This document shows positions 12,001-25,008 of a stretch of DNA of 64,000 nt, one piece after another. The notes under the pieces were generated by a model that was not told the DNA's origin, did no database searches, and saw only the letters and a program-made list of their open reading frames with translations. The DNA is from Struthidea cinerea (Eukaryota > Chordata > Aves > Passeriformes > Corcoracidae). The position numbers and the translations under genes were made by a program. The stretch lies in assembly GCA_013397865.1 (NCBI GenBank), contig VZTI01001123.1, forward strand, positions 242,994 to 306,993. The letters are read 5' to 3'. Each line of letters starts with the position of its first letter. Position 1 is the first letter of the stretch.

Positions 12001-15000
12001 TTCATATTTCCTTCCAGTAAGGCCTGGCTCTCAGCGTGGCATTGCAAGAAGCTCGGGAGTTGTTGGAGTAACATCTGTCATGTCTGGAGTGAGCTTATTA
12101 ACAGAGCAGTAACAATGATAAACACCTCCCTGCAAATCTTGCAAGTCTCTCCTGCGCTGTTCACTAACTGGAGCAAGTTTCGACGACTGACCATGCTGTA
12201 CAGCCAACTCTGCTGTGAGAGAGGAATGACATGCACCTAGCCCTGAGCACTGCCGGCAGGACTGTCAGCATAGCTCCTGCTCCAAGATCTCTGGCGATGA
12301 TACATGAGACAGAGCGCTGCACAGCTGTCAGACACAAGCCAGGGCATGAGGCAGGTTGGCAGTCATAGGAACCTCACTTAAGCTCATAAACTAAATACTT
12401 TCTATCGGTCTCCTGTCTGAAACCCTGCTTCTCTCTGGCCAAGCTGCTGTGACTTCACTTTAGTACTTCTAGAGCAGTGTTTTCAAACTAGTGTAAGTGA
12501 TTTAGATGCATGTTTGTCTTTCAAACTTCACTGTAAACAAGATGTTGAATTACTTCAAAAGGCCATGAAATTCCCTATTGAGAAACAGTAGCTGTGAGAA
12601 CACCAGCCTTAACATTTTGTATGCTCTAGCACTAGGGACAATATAGGCCTAGTGTCAATTCTGTCTTGGCAGGGAGTGAGTATAATGTAGGTCAAGACTT
12701 GAAGATTTGGCTACATATGAATGTGAACAATGGAGGAAAAAACCATAAAGCATTGAGTGGTAAGTTTTTCAGACTCTTCCTGATAGTTCTGCCTGCAAGG
12801 AGAGTGCTGTTATTCTGCAGCATAGGCAATAGATATGTGTTATATTAACTGCTCAGCTTTTGATTCTACTTGATCTTTCAATGCATAGGAATTTTATTTG
12901 TTAGACTCATTTCTTCTTCCTGTATCAGGTTTTCATTTAAATGTTCCAAAAGTGCCTATCTGTTTTTCCTTATTTAGAACTTTTTATTGTTTGAGTCATG
13001 CCTGTTTTCATTTATTTTCCAAGATGTACATAAAGTGGACAGAAAACCAGAGGATCTTCCTAAATTAGACACAGTAACTAGAAATGCAGACAAGAATATT
13101 ATGCAAGACAAAATTAGAGACCTTCAAAAAAACCCATCCATATCATGTAGGCACTGCTGCAAATCTTGGTGGACCAAATTTAGCCAGGAAATGCATAGAA
13201 ACTGGTAGAATTTTTCCTTGTGGCTCCAGAGCAAACTCTTACACTCAATTCAAAGTTGTACCAGATATATCAACAGAATGTGTACACTTTTCCACGTGTC
13301 CTAAATTAAAGCAAAGGAACATGAAATACATGGACCAGAAAAGAGTTGTAAATTTACTCCCTATGGACAGAGTTCTGCTCTTAGCACCGTAGGGTGCCAC
13401 TTCAAAACCACTGACACCCAAACTTTCTGCACTTTTGGGTCCATGCTGAGAAAAGGTCTGGGTCTACAGCGCAATCCATCTTGTGATCAGGTTTCCCTAG
13501 CTGGGACCTGATTTCTAACATATGCAGCCAAGAATGTCTGCCAGGATGCCAGAGGTAGTAGCCTGCACACCCCTCATTTGATGGGAGTCTTTATAATGAA
13601 TCTCTAATTAATGTATGAAACAACAGTCATTCTTTGGATTCCCAAGGTTCAACCACCTCAGCTAAGATTAACATGAGTCACTGTTAACCTACACTTCTGT
13701 TGGCATTTTAGAGAGTGAAAGAAAACAGGCTTTGACCCTCCTTGCTTCTACATGGGTCAGTCATAATGATTCACGCCCAGGATTTTAAATAGGCATATGG
13801 AGTGAATGATTGCACATTCTTGTTGCAGGTGAAGAAGTACAAAACATCACATTTGCTTTCTAGGATTTTTTATTTAAATAAAATTCTGAAGCAGTTGAGT
13901 AAAAATATTTACTCCTAGGATGTGTGGACAGTACTGTCAAGGGGCTGAGTGGATTAAAGCATTGTTTTTAATCTGTACAACTGCCAGTGGTATGTGGCCA
14001 CAATAATGAAAAAAGAAGTCCCCATGCAAAATAACAGCTGAAACACGAGCTTTTCTATCCTGTGTAAAAGAGCTCAATGGTTGCAGTCCAGTCAGTGACT
14101 TAAATGAAGAGTGCAATTCTGTTTGGTGTTCTGTGGGAAATAGGTTGCACTGCCAAAAGCCTTGACACATAATTTGGCGCAGTTGGCCAGTCTGCTGCAG
14201 TGAGAGGAGACTGGAGCAGTCCAGGGACCAGACTGACTCACAGTGATAGGGAAAACAATTTCTCTCTTGAGAAAAGTCTGGTCTTTGCCTGGCAGCCTGT
14301 TCTTACTATCCGAATCCTCTCAATACAGGAAAGAATACCAAGTTTAGGAAATATATGTAGAAACTTCTAGTTTTATCCATGGCAAAGATTCATTGGAATA
14401 CTAGGTACTAGGTAAGGGGGTGCTTTTTAGCCACCCTCTTTATGAATACAGCATCCTCAGGCAACCATCAGTGTTTTTAATTTAGTCTCTTCAAATTATT
14501 GTGTAGCATTACTCACTGCTTTCCCAACACAGTCTGTGTATCTTGGCCTGCAGTCCATCTATCTCACCACAGGAATGAAGAGTTAAAATCTGCCATCACT
14601 CACAGTGGTGTAAATGCTGAGAAAGTACTTGAGGCCAGTGGAGTCATACTGGATTTATGTAGATGTAAGTGACAGCAGAATTATTAAGTGTCTATTTAAT
14701 ACCAGAAAAATTCTATGATGCTTTATGATTCAGTCTCTAGTTCTCAATTCTTTTCATTGGACAAGTTAAAACAATATTTGACACATTCTTAAACAGCAGG
14801 GTATAATTTATTACAATCCAATTACAAAAGCGTCACAAGAGAAAGGAATCAATTAGTTAGACTGGGAGGGCATAAAGAGCCACTGATAAGATGCACAAAG
14901 CCAAAAAGGAAAAGCAAAAAACCTCCCAGGGTCAAATAAAGGAAGATCTTGCTTCTCCATGGAGCTTTCTTTTTCAGTTGACAAATGTTCATAAGCTCAG

Positions 15001-16221
15001 CAGTGCTGAAGGAGCACTTGCCTCTCTCTGGGTCTTGAGACGGAGGCATTGTGTGCCAACTGTCTAACGCTGCCTGAAGGTAAAGCAGGCCCAGACTATT
15101 TTTGGAGTGCTATATTGACACTGATTTATGTCTGGTATGACAGACATGACAGTGAAGACAGATTCCTTGTCAAAAGGAGGTTCCTATGGAACAGCATGTT
15201 CTGTGTAACCCTCTCCTGCAAGAGACCTTGAGGATACAGTGTGTGCAATCAAAACGGAGCTGCAGGCAACACATGTAATCAGTGAAGGCATGTTGAGCAC
15301 AGGCCAATCTCGGGAAAGCTGTAGGTGATATTTTTGCTGCATATAAATGAGGTCTGCCAGTGATAACTTGTGTCTTGAACCAATTTCCTGTTCAGAACTG
15401 TATGCTCATAAATTGTTCAGAAATCATAAATTGTTCCTGGAACAACACCTTCCTTCTCATGAAGAACCACTTAAAATTATGGTTATAGGGACACAAAACC
15501 CCCAATTTCTACTCATATTTTGTGCTCCTCTGTTGCAACGAGAATGTGAGTTCACTGTGCAAGACTGTCTGGAGCCAATATAAATCGTCCAAGCTGTGCT
15601 GAAAGAAATATAACTGTGACTTTCTCACACCAATGAAACATTGCTTGTGTTTTTCTAGAAAAACAGAGCTCCTCAGTTTGCTGCTGCAGCTGACACATAA
15701 GCCTGGAAGTGGGGAAACATCTCATTGTGTGCATCACCTCATCCAGGCACACCTTGAAAAGGTGACTGAAGAAAAGATTCTGAGGTGCGTCAGAAAGCTT
15801 CTACTCTAATAAACACTGTAAATGCTTTTTCCTATCGTTTGCATCTGCTTGTTTTTCTCTTACTCTTGTGAATCTGTGCAGTATTTCCAAACATCCAAAC
15901 ACTCCACAGCTCTAAGTAACAGACTAAGTCTCCAATTGCTCAGCTTACTGGCGTAAGACTATTGCTCAGTTAGCTGTGATGGAGTTTTCAAGAAAGACAT
16001 TTCTCAATAACATGTCAACAGGGCAGCCTCTTTCCTGTAGAGTCTAATTTGAAAGTCTTTGGCTTGCTGATGTCCTAGCCACAGAAAACTGTCATAATAA
16101 AGCTTGTTCTTGGTTAGTATTTCATCCAGTACTATTGGAAGAGGTATAACACAAACCAGAAAAGACCAGAATTCAAAGGAAATTGGGTGCAATCAGATGA
16201 CTCAAGAAAAGAAAGAAAACA
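9014..16221. other. Unassigned 7-kb stretch
   Basis: No gene, RNA gene or clear repeat was identified. Parts near 11.5-12.3 kb are less AT-biased and free of simple repeats, and could be conserved non-coding DNA, but this cannot be judged without alignment. Open frames at 13084-13392 and 11950-12240 have no recognisable domain. Confidence 0.5.
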
Positions 16222-16227
16222 TTAGTG
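16222..16227. repeat. Target-site duplication, left copy (TTAGTG)
   Basis: This 6-bp direct repeat matches 16574-16579 exactly and brackets the LTR between them. Confidence 0.8.
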
Positions 16228-16573
16228 TGTCGCTGTGTGCAGCACAAGCAGCGAGGAAGGACACATCAGTTCAGGAGCAATAATGACCCCTTTATCTAAT
16301 TATAAATCAGTTTATATAACTTGGGTCGCCAGCACGGCACAAGGTCATTGGTCACCGACCATCCGCCTCCTGTACCAGTTGGCTAAAACCTTTCAGAATA
16401 TTTTCCCAGACAATATCATAACAATATCACACAGCAGCTGCAGGTGCAAGATAGAGAAAGTTTGCTTACAAAACTGTAGCACGGTTTTTCATAGTTTCTG
16501 TGAGAAACAGAGCTCTTACAGAGTGCTGCAGAAAGCTGGAAAATTTCTCTGCTAACACTTTTCAGTGTTCACA
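16228..16573 (-). mobile_element. Short solo LTR (346 bp), 6-bp target duplication
   Basis: The segment starts TGTCGCTGTG and ends CAGTGTTCACA, so it has TG...CA ends and is bracketed by perfect TTAGTG repeats. A second copy lies at 61570-61938 in the opposite orientation. The last 95 bases align well (shared core GAGTGCTGCAGAAAGCTG-like), as do the first bases and the TTTATATAACTT block. Reading the minus strand as sense gives a TATA-like box (plus 16311-16322) and a GATAAAGGGGTCAT-type signal downstream, which fits U3-R-U5 order. There are no internal coding regions, so it is a solo LTR. The 6-bp duplication suggests a class II (beta/ERVK-like) element, an inference from duplication length alone. 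Confidence 0.8.
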
Positions 16574-16579
16574 TTAGTG
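16574..16579. repeat. Target-site duplication, right copy (TTAGTG)
   Basis: Exact match to 16222-16227, directly after the CA end of the LTR. Confidence 0.8.
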
Positions 16580-19500
16580 GAACTTATGTTCAGCTTCTTA
16601 CTGAGACAGAGTTTAAAATCACTCTCAACTTTCAAGTAATATCTTTCATAAACCTAACTGTGAAACACTTTTAAGTTCTTTAAAATACCTTCTCAGGAGC
16701 AGCCAAAAAGTTAGTTATTGTTCTTAGGCTGGTTTTCTGTGAGTGTGATATTCAAACAACCACATTATTCGAGTGAGTGTGCATAAATACACATTTAAAA
16801 AGTATGGGAATGAGTAAAGGAGGTAGAATTTATTAGTGCCCCAAGGTGAGGAACCTTTCAGAGCTGCTTCTTGGAAGCTCATCTTCAGGGCACAAAGTCA
16901 GAAGGAAGTCCCCCATGGTATTTATTTTAATTTTTTTTGCTAAAATCAAAACTAGAAGGGCTAATTTTATTTTGAGTAAGCTGCATGATGCAACTACTTG
17001 AACCAAAACTACAAAAAGATGACATATATCCTTCATTCTTCCAGGGTTGCCTTCCAACTTGTGTTTCTATCATATGGTACACAAGAAAAAAAATCAACAT
17101 CTGAGTCCCCTCCCTAGGGGCCTACTTGTCATCTCCCATTCTCCAGCTATGTCAGTGGAAATGGATAGGTGGTATAATAGTAAAAGATGCTTCAACAGAC
17201 TCTGGTAGATGAGACAAAATGAATACTATGGTCATGGTCAAATTCTGAATTCTTTAGCATCTCTACCTTTAACATCATTTATTCGTTCATGATTGATATA
17301 AGATAATGTGAACTACTTTGGAAACTCTAGCAGCAAACACACCAACTTCTGAGGCAGTCCTGTTTCTCTAGAAAAACTATAAAAATGATACAATATGATC
17401 ACGGTGTCAAGATAGAAAACTAACCTAGGGATATGAGAAACCAAAGATGATAAGGAGATGTGACAGTGTCCAACACTTCTGCAACTGATACAGAGATTAT
17501 AAGGTTTTTATGTTGTCTTTGACGATAGAAAATCTAAACTACTTGAACTTTCATCCTAGAGAGAAGGTAATGAAATCAGATGGAGTTTCAGGTCAGTTTT
17601 CCTGTCCCACAAGCTTGCCGAAGGGAAAAAGATGTCTTGAAAAGGCCTTTTAATCAACATGGCACTGTCCTGAAATCCTTTGCAGAAAGGGCTGCAAGTC
17701 ATAGAATCTCTGGCAATGAATAAAAATGGACCAACATCAACATCGTCACTTCTCTGTACTAGTAATTACATCATTAGAAGTAATTATAGATTGATGAAGC
17801 ATTACTTATTTAGCAGAGAAAGAATCTCTGCTAAGAGATCTGTTAAGATATAAGTATTGCCTTGTATCATACAAAGAATCCTTGTTCCAAAGGTTTCTAC
17901 ACTTACCTTGCTCTGAAACTTAGTTCTGTGCATGTAAGACTGCTCATAGAAATTCTCTAATTTATATTGAAACTAACAAGAAAATTCTGTAATTAGTTAC
18001 AAGAGGGAAGAAAACGCCTTTAGATAGTATTGCTGGATTTTTAAGACCTTAACTGAGAGGAATTTCACACTTTCTTATCTGATGTTTAGAGAACATTTCT
18101 TGTGTATCCATTGTCACATCAAGAATCAAGCATGATAATAAAAGTAAAATCGAGATATTGATTTTACTTCATTTAATTTTCAGCAAGATATTGCAATGGT
18201 GTCTTTTCTTTCTAACTCTCTTTTCTTTACTCCCCACCACGTCACCCTGCAGTCATCTTTCCCTTCTCCTGTTCTTCCTTATGCTACTCTTCATGTCCTT
18301 TCCTTCATCAATAGCCTTCCCTACTTCTTTTCCTCTGGGGAAGAAAGAAAAATTTCTCATAATGCTTCTGGCCTTTCCTTTGGACTTTATTTGTTCTGTT
18401 ATCTACATTAACTTATTAACTTACCCTTCATAAAAGATTGCCACCTGAGTAGGCAAATGAGTATGCCTTTGGCTCCAGCCTGTCTCTTAGGCATGGGAGG
18501 AGAGCTGGAGTGGATGAGACAGCTGCCATGGGGTCATGCCATACAGGTGGCATGGCTTCCTTTGACATCTTGAGAAATAAAAATCAAATAGAGAAGGACC
18601 TTGAGAAGATAGGTCTCATTCTGCCACCACGATCTTTGGAAAAGAGCCCTTCATTGACAAAGTTTCTGGGGAAGTTACTCAGGAATGACTCCTACCTTTG
18701 GACGGCTCTTTGCCCTTTGACACTTTGTGGAGATCATGGCTAGAAGTAGCGACACCAACACCAGAAATGCCAGCTCATCTCCCCATTTTTCTCCTGAGGC
18801 TTTCCTGTGCTTTTGCCAGAACCTGACTCATTTATGATCCATTTCATAGGCAGCCCTAAAGCCAGAATCCCATGGAAATGCCACATATCTGATTGGCGGT
18901 CCTGCTCACTTGTATAAGGAGATCTTTAACAGTAACACTTTCCATTCCAAGGCAGTCACTGCTTACCCTTAAAAACATGACTAAACAAGCCAGATGTGGA
19001 CCACCACTTATTTTACCCAGTAAATGGTCTAAAATTAATGGAACTACTGGTGTGCCGACGGCTGCTTGTTGAGAATGAGGATCGCACTTCTTTCAGCCTC
19101 GCTCTCCATGATCGCTTGTTTTGGCAATGCACTCACAGGAGTACAGCCCACAAGCCTGCTTGTCTGCTGCAGACAGTGGTCAATTACCTTTGCTCGAGAC
19201 AGTAACAATGAGGCAAGTAGCTGCTGTTCAGGGGTGCAGCAGGTCAGTTCTGAATTTGGTGCTTGCGCTTAAACAAAGACAGAAAATTAGGACCCAGTGA
19301 GGACAACCTGTGACAATTACATTGTCGTGCCTGCTGGCAGTGTCCTAGTAATTCCACAGAATGGAGCTGGTTCACTGGGACTTCAGCTGCAAAAGCTAAG
19401 ATCATTCTGTGTAACCCCCACATCAGGTTAGGCGTGTGCCTCTGTAGAGACACAAACCCTAAGTGAAAATGCAACAGTAGTGCCCATATTTCAACAAATT

Positions 19501-22500
19501 TCAATTTAGATGTTGACAATGTAATTGTTCTTGGAAGTGTATCCCTAAATATAGCAATGTCAAACAAAGCCCAGATGTTCTGATGCTTAGTGAATAAATG
19601 GGGCCAAAGGTACTTTTCAAACAAATGTATTTTCAGACTCCTCAGATTTTTTTAAATTTACTGTCCTCAGTAAGCCTAAAGAAGTATGACTGAAAACAAA
19701 ACTGTCTCTTAAAGGTTGGTCTGTACTAAAACTCTAGTTAATGTGCACCTATGTTGAAAATGCATGTACTGGTTGATTCTTTTCTCCAGTATATCTGGTT
19801 GTAGAAATATTTTACCTTTTCATTCTTTTACAGGTCAAGCATCCATGTGATTCTTTTCAAAAGCCCTGGGTAATACCAGTTAATAAAAACTTTGAACTGA
19901 AGCTTTATAGGAAGACACCAACATTAGTGTCCATCTTCAGAAATCCTGTTAATATTAATACTATCTCCATCTACAAAATTATTCAAGATGACAGATCAAG
20001 GAATACCCCAGGTGATGATAGATAATAGAAAGTTGGAAGAAGCACACTGCAACTTTTTTTTCTCTCTGCTCTCTGAAAGGCATTGGAGCACATCTGCAGG
20101 AACTAAATGAACCTCTTGTTTACTAAATTTTTTTTAAGACTTTTGGCGATTACTGTTTTACCTTGAGACTACCTGTGTCACAGGTCTGATGAATCCTGTC
20201 AATGTAAGGTTGCTTATAAAGGCTGATGGAATATTTCTATTGGTGGTAGTCATCTGCTTCACTACATTTTCCACCACCAAACTTGCTTAAAAAGACAATA
20301 GATTGAATGAACTTCTGGTAGTTCATCTAGTGGTGTTTCATTGTATATCCTGTCAGAGACAAAAAGGGATGAATTGGAGGAATTTCTAATGCTGCATACT
20401 TTCAACCAATAAATGAGTCAATTAACTAGTTGTGCCTGGGGTAATTTCTCTAGAAGGTTTAGTTGCCAAAGTTTATAATAATCACAGAATGGAAGGAACA
20501 AAACCAAGCAGAATGATTATGTTGTAACTCACAGAAAGCACAGATCTGAGTTATCACATCCATATATCCGCAAATGCATTTGGAGTTATTTTCCATTTTG
20601 AAACATGTTTGTAATACAAAATATATATCTGAACAATGTCAGTGCTAATTTTTTGTTAAAATTAGTTTCTGACATTGAGGCTTTCTGGGCTGACTGTTAG
20701 CAGCCAGTACGAGCATTCAGTAATACTGGCTTCTCTTATTCTGAATTGCAGTGGAATTATTCCGGTTGCTGTGGGTTTTCTCCAGTGAGGATGTCTCCAT
20801 GCCATAAGCTGTGACGTAAGTCGAATATTGAGGCTCATATAGACATTCTTAGAGAGCAGTTAGCATTTAGATGCATCTTAGCAACACTGAGGACAGTGGG
20901 AAGGGATGCTGCTTGGCTGGTTTTCCCTCACTCTGTCTGACATCCAAAGCAAAACTGAGGATCAGCACTGTTTCAGTTCCAGACAGATACCTATACTGAA
21001 AATGTATGTTGAAAAATTAATTGAAACACTCATGACAGAACCATATGGAATAAAGAATGTAACTAGACTCATTCACCATAATCACAGTGTTTCAACCATG
21101 AGGTGTGATAAAAATGTCTCCCCTTAGCCCCTGATAAACCCTGCATGAAGAGATGTTTGTGTCTTCAAGGAAAGAGGTTAAGAAATTTCCTTATTTATGC
21201 ATAGTTTTCCTCATTCGGGCACAATACCTCCTCATACCTGTACCTATGAAAGAAGACAACAGCTTAAACTCATATACTAGCAGGTCAAAGCCAAAAGCAT
21301 CAAATACCAGGCAGCGTAGTCTGACCTCCAACGAAACAGATGTCATTGAAAGGCAAACAGGACCTATACACTACAGTTTCCTTCTCTACCTCTCAGAATA
21401 GCCAACAGAGTGACTTTACACTCCTGTAAACACATCACTGTTAAAATTATGTGGAAGATTTGCTACAATTGAAATTGTACTAAAGATCAAGTATATAAAT
21501 ATACATTTAATACGGAAATAATCCCCTCCCACCCCACAAGGGAATGGGGATGCAGTGATTGAAAACGAGATAAATAAAAAGCACCTTATTGCATAACTGT
21601 TTAAATTCTAATGACATTGTCAGAGAAGGAGCTCTGCCTTCCAGGTCTATACCACCTCTGTACCGTGGGAGTCAAGGTACAGAGGTGTCTTCCCGATTTC
21701 TGATTCTGCAGACTGACAAGAGTAAATTCAGACCAATACATTCAGTCAGTATCTCACAGGAAAAAGCAGGATTTCAAATGTCTAGTGGCTGAAGATAGAG
21801 ACTTTTCAACAAAGGCTTATACCAACACATTAATGAATTAATCAGTGTTTCTACAGCTCATCTTCCCTCACAAACTATGGACCTTCCACACTTACCTCTC
21901 ATTTGCTTAACTTTGGCCATCCTCGACTGCAATTGCATACTCCTTTTTTTCCCTCATAGTTTGTTTCCAAGGCAGCAAAATTGCCTAATTCTTTATTTTT
22001 GACTCTGACTGTTTCTACTTGAGTTGCAGCTGCCCCCAGTGTTTCTGCTGTTCATAACTGCAACTTTGATTTAGCAATAGTGATAAGCCACAGGCTTTTT
22101 GCTTTGATAGATCCTATACTGGTTAGGTTGCAATCTGGATAAGGCTCCAGCCCGCTCCTCAGATTGCAATTAATTTGAGCACTTGGAAGGATTCTGAAGA
22201 GGTCTGTGACTCTTTCAGACCCAGCAGATTCTGCAACAAGAAGGACCTCAGGGATTTATCAGTGAATCTAGAGTAATTCAGCGTTTCTTGGTTAATAACA
22301 TCTAAAATAAAATATCAGTTATCATCATTGTAATTATACAGTTACACAAGTTAATTCCATCTGATTACAAACAGCTCTGTGAAGAAACCACAGGTTTTAC
22401 CTCTTTAAATGGTTACAGTGAAACAACTCCTCAAAGCTCCTATCTGGGGAGGGGGGGAAAAAAAAAAAAGCTAAACCCAAAATTAAAACAGTGGTTCAGA

Positions 22501-24862
22501 CTTTCAGCTTATTCCCCTATGTGATTTGGGTAAGCAGGAAAGAGAGAGAAAAGGGACTTGCTTCTCACTTTTTTCCCATTTATTAAACTCTAATATTTCT
22601 AGCTACAAGGGGGACTAAATAAAAACCAGGCACATATTATCTGTGGTTTTTAACATTAGATCAGCTGAAAACCGTCCTCCTTTACTAGGAAGTGCCTGTA
22701 TTTGCCAACAATTCTTTGTGTCTGACTCATTTCCTTATTACCTCTCTCCCCTCTTCTGTTTTCCCTTAAGGGGTTGACTTTCCCCCACCTCAAACAAAAA
22801 TAATTTCTTTGGCATATGAAGGTCAAGGACAGATTTCCTAATGTCTGCCTGCTTGCATGCCTATCTCCCTCTCTCTCCTTCTATCTGTCTACTCCTCTAA
22901 GGCATCTATCCTTGTAGGTTCTTGGAGCACATAAAACAGGCTTTACTCCATATTAATGCACTTATTTTTATTTTTTTTCAGAAGATGAACCCAGATGTGC
23001 CACTTAAGATTTTGACATTTAGTGATGTGACCAAGAAGTCTACCTGTGCTCTGCAAACCTGACTCAGTAGTTATACAACAACGCAAAGAAGTGCATGTAA
23101 CAGCAGGAAGGATTTATTTTAAGACCTCTCTCAGCTCCCATTTTGAGTATCAAAACACTCTTCCTCCTTTGTGAATAGTTCAAGGGGGTAAAAGAGGCTT
23201 TAATGGGCTAGTCTCTTTCAGCTCCAACAATACACTGTGACCAAGAGAAAGGCAGCATGTCCATTGCTCTCTATTTTGGTGGTGTCCTCCAAATCCTGGA
23301 GGATGCTTTTTGTACATTAAGTGGGTACTGAAAGGATTTAGCACTACTCTCTTACTGCCTGTTTCTTTTTGCACAGGAGACAACTACACAGCACATATAG
23401 TGCTGTATATAGCATATGATATACAGAAGGTAGAGCATAGAAGAAAAACAGCTGCAATATACATAGGGCAGGCAAGCATGCTTTCGGTCTTGCATTTTTA
23501 TGATTTAACCAGGAAGGGAGCAAAGGTTGGAACACAAAAACTGCACCCTGACTGCTAGCTGAAGTAATAGATGCCAAGGCAATTAGTCAATCCAGACAAC
23601 GGAAAAGCCAAGAGCAGTGCTTTTTAAGCAAGCAAGAAATCTTTAACATTTTCAAATCCCATTACTCAGGAGACGCTTTTTGTTTCCACTCTGAGAGAAT
23701 ATTCACTCTCTCCATTTACATTTTCATTTACTAAATGATCTACAGATAAGTTACTTTCTGCAAATTTCAGACTGCTTTTTTTCTGGCACTGTGTGTCATG
23801 TCAGAGGTAAGTATTGTAGATAAGTTAGTTGATCAGACTGGGATTGAAAGCAACACAACTGTAGCGCAGAAGAGTGACCAGGACAGAACTCTGGAAATGC
23901 TATATCCTATAGAAGACCACTAGATTAAGAGCATATTTCATCTTTTATAACCATGGCTCAAACAGAAGAAAAAGCTCAAATGAGAGTAATGATTTGGGGT
24001 ATTCATCCTGAGATGTAGTAATGGAGCCTGGACTTCAGGGAACACTAAACCTTCTTCCTGAAGGTCAGATGACCTTTCATTGCCTCAAACTGAGTATTAA
24101 AAATGGAAACATTGACCATCTTTAATCAGAATTGAACTCCTGGTGTGCAAGGTGTCAGCCTAAAGAGACACTTTTTCCAAACTCTGTCTTTGCAAATACT
24201 ACTGTCCAGGACAGTTAGGGAACCAGTTGAAATGCTGTGTAAACTAACAGCATTTGTAGAAAGAGATACTGAAATTATAGACTGTAAGTCTTCTCATAAC
24301 AATGTCAAATCTAAGAGTAATGCTTATTCAGTTGGGAATTGTAAACATGACTACTATCAAAACATACTTCCTGCCAGTATTAAGCTGTGCAGAGTTTTAT
24401 TTATTGCTCCTAGAGGGTTATTCACACCATCAAATTTGGACATCTCACTTAGGTATGATTCAGAGGATCAACACTACATTCCTTAAAGAGTCAACAGAGA
24501 GAGATGTAGGCACTTCCCAGGCACAGGGTCATTCTGTGTAATTAGGTCAGATGCCTAATGCTACAGAAAGTATATGGTTTGCATGCTTCCTGCAAGGGCC
24601 TTGCTGGTCTTGCTAATTCTATGATAGCTGCCCTGGATGGGATTTCCTTGGGGTGGCAAATATTTCTATTTCTCCTTTTCCTGCCACCACAGTCTCAGCC
24701 TGTCAAACCCCATCCTTTCATTTTTGCTTTTTACTCCTGTAGCCACTCTGTACTTTGCTATCTTCTCATGGAAGTTGTGAACCTCTATGTGAAAGTGAGG
24801 GTTGTAAGGAGGGTGGTAGTGGTGGGGATGGCACAGAGAGGGACCGGCACAAACATTAAATA
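16580..24862. other. Unassigned 8.3-kb stretch
   Basis: No supported gene or repeat family. A G-rich run followed by twelve A at 22446-22469 is a simple purine tract. The open frame at 18158-18433 is dominated by Leu, Phe and Ser from a pyrimidine-rich stretch and is not coding-like. A frame at 19244-19624 (126 codons, minus) has no recognisable domain. Confidence 0.5.
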
Positions 24863-25008
24863 CTGGGATTAACTCAGTTGGTTAGACCACAGTGCTGATA
24901 ACACCAGGGTTGTGGGTTCATCCCCATATGGGCCATTCACTTAAGAGCTGGACTTGATGATCCTTGTGGGTCCCTTACAACTCAGAATATTGTGTGATTC
25001 TGTGATTA
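24863..25008 (+). mobile_element. tRNA-Ile-headed, CR1-tailed SINE (TguSINE1-like)
   Basis: The first 74 or so bases follow a tRNA-Ile: an A-box-like TTAACTCAGTTGG at 24869-24881, an anticodon-loop region CTGATAAC (anticodon GAT) near 24895, a B-box-like GGTTCATCCCC at 24915-24925, and a 3' GGGCCA-type acceptor end near 24930. The remainder (about 24945-25008) resembles a CR1 3' end: a GGACTTGATGATCCTTGTGG stretch and a terminal ATTGTGTGATTCTGTGATT, the signal recognised by the CR1 machinery. This head-plus-tail structure matches the passerine TguSINE1 class. The tRNA part has lost base pairing and several conserved bases, so it is not a working tRNA gene. No clear target duplication was found. 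Confidence 0.85.

Noticed and set aside
18158..18433. Leu/Phe-rich frame resembling a membrane protein
   Set aside because: Hydrophobicity is caused by a pyrimidine-rich stretch; two overlapping phases are both open, which argues for composition rather than coding.
18533..18555. Small inverted repeat CATGCCA...TGGCATG (also CATGCTG...CAGCATG near 5611)
   Set aside because: Seven-base arms are expected by chance many times in 64 kb.
24863..24935. A tRNA-Ile gene
   Set aside because: Box A and B are recognisable, but stems are mismatched, the B box is altered and it runs straight into a CR1-like tail. It is the head of a SINE.
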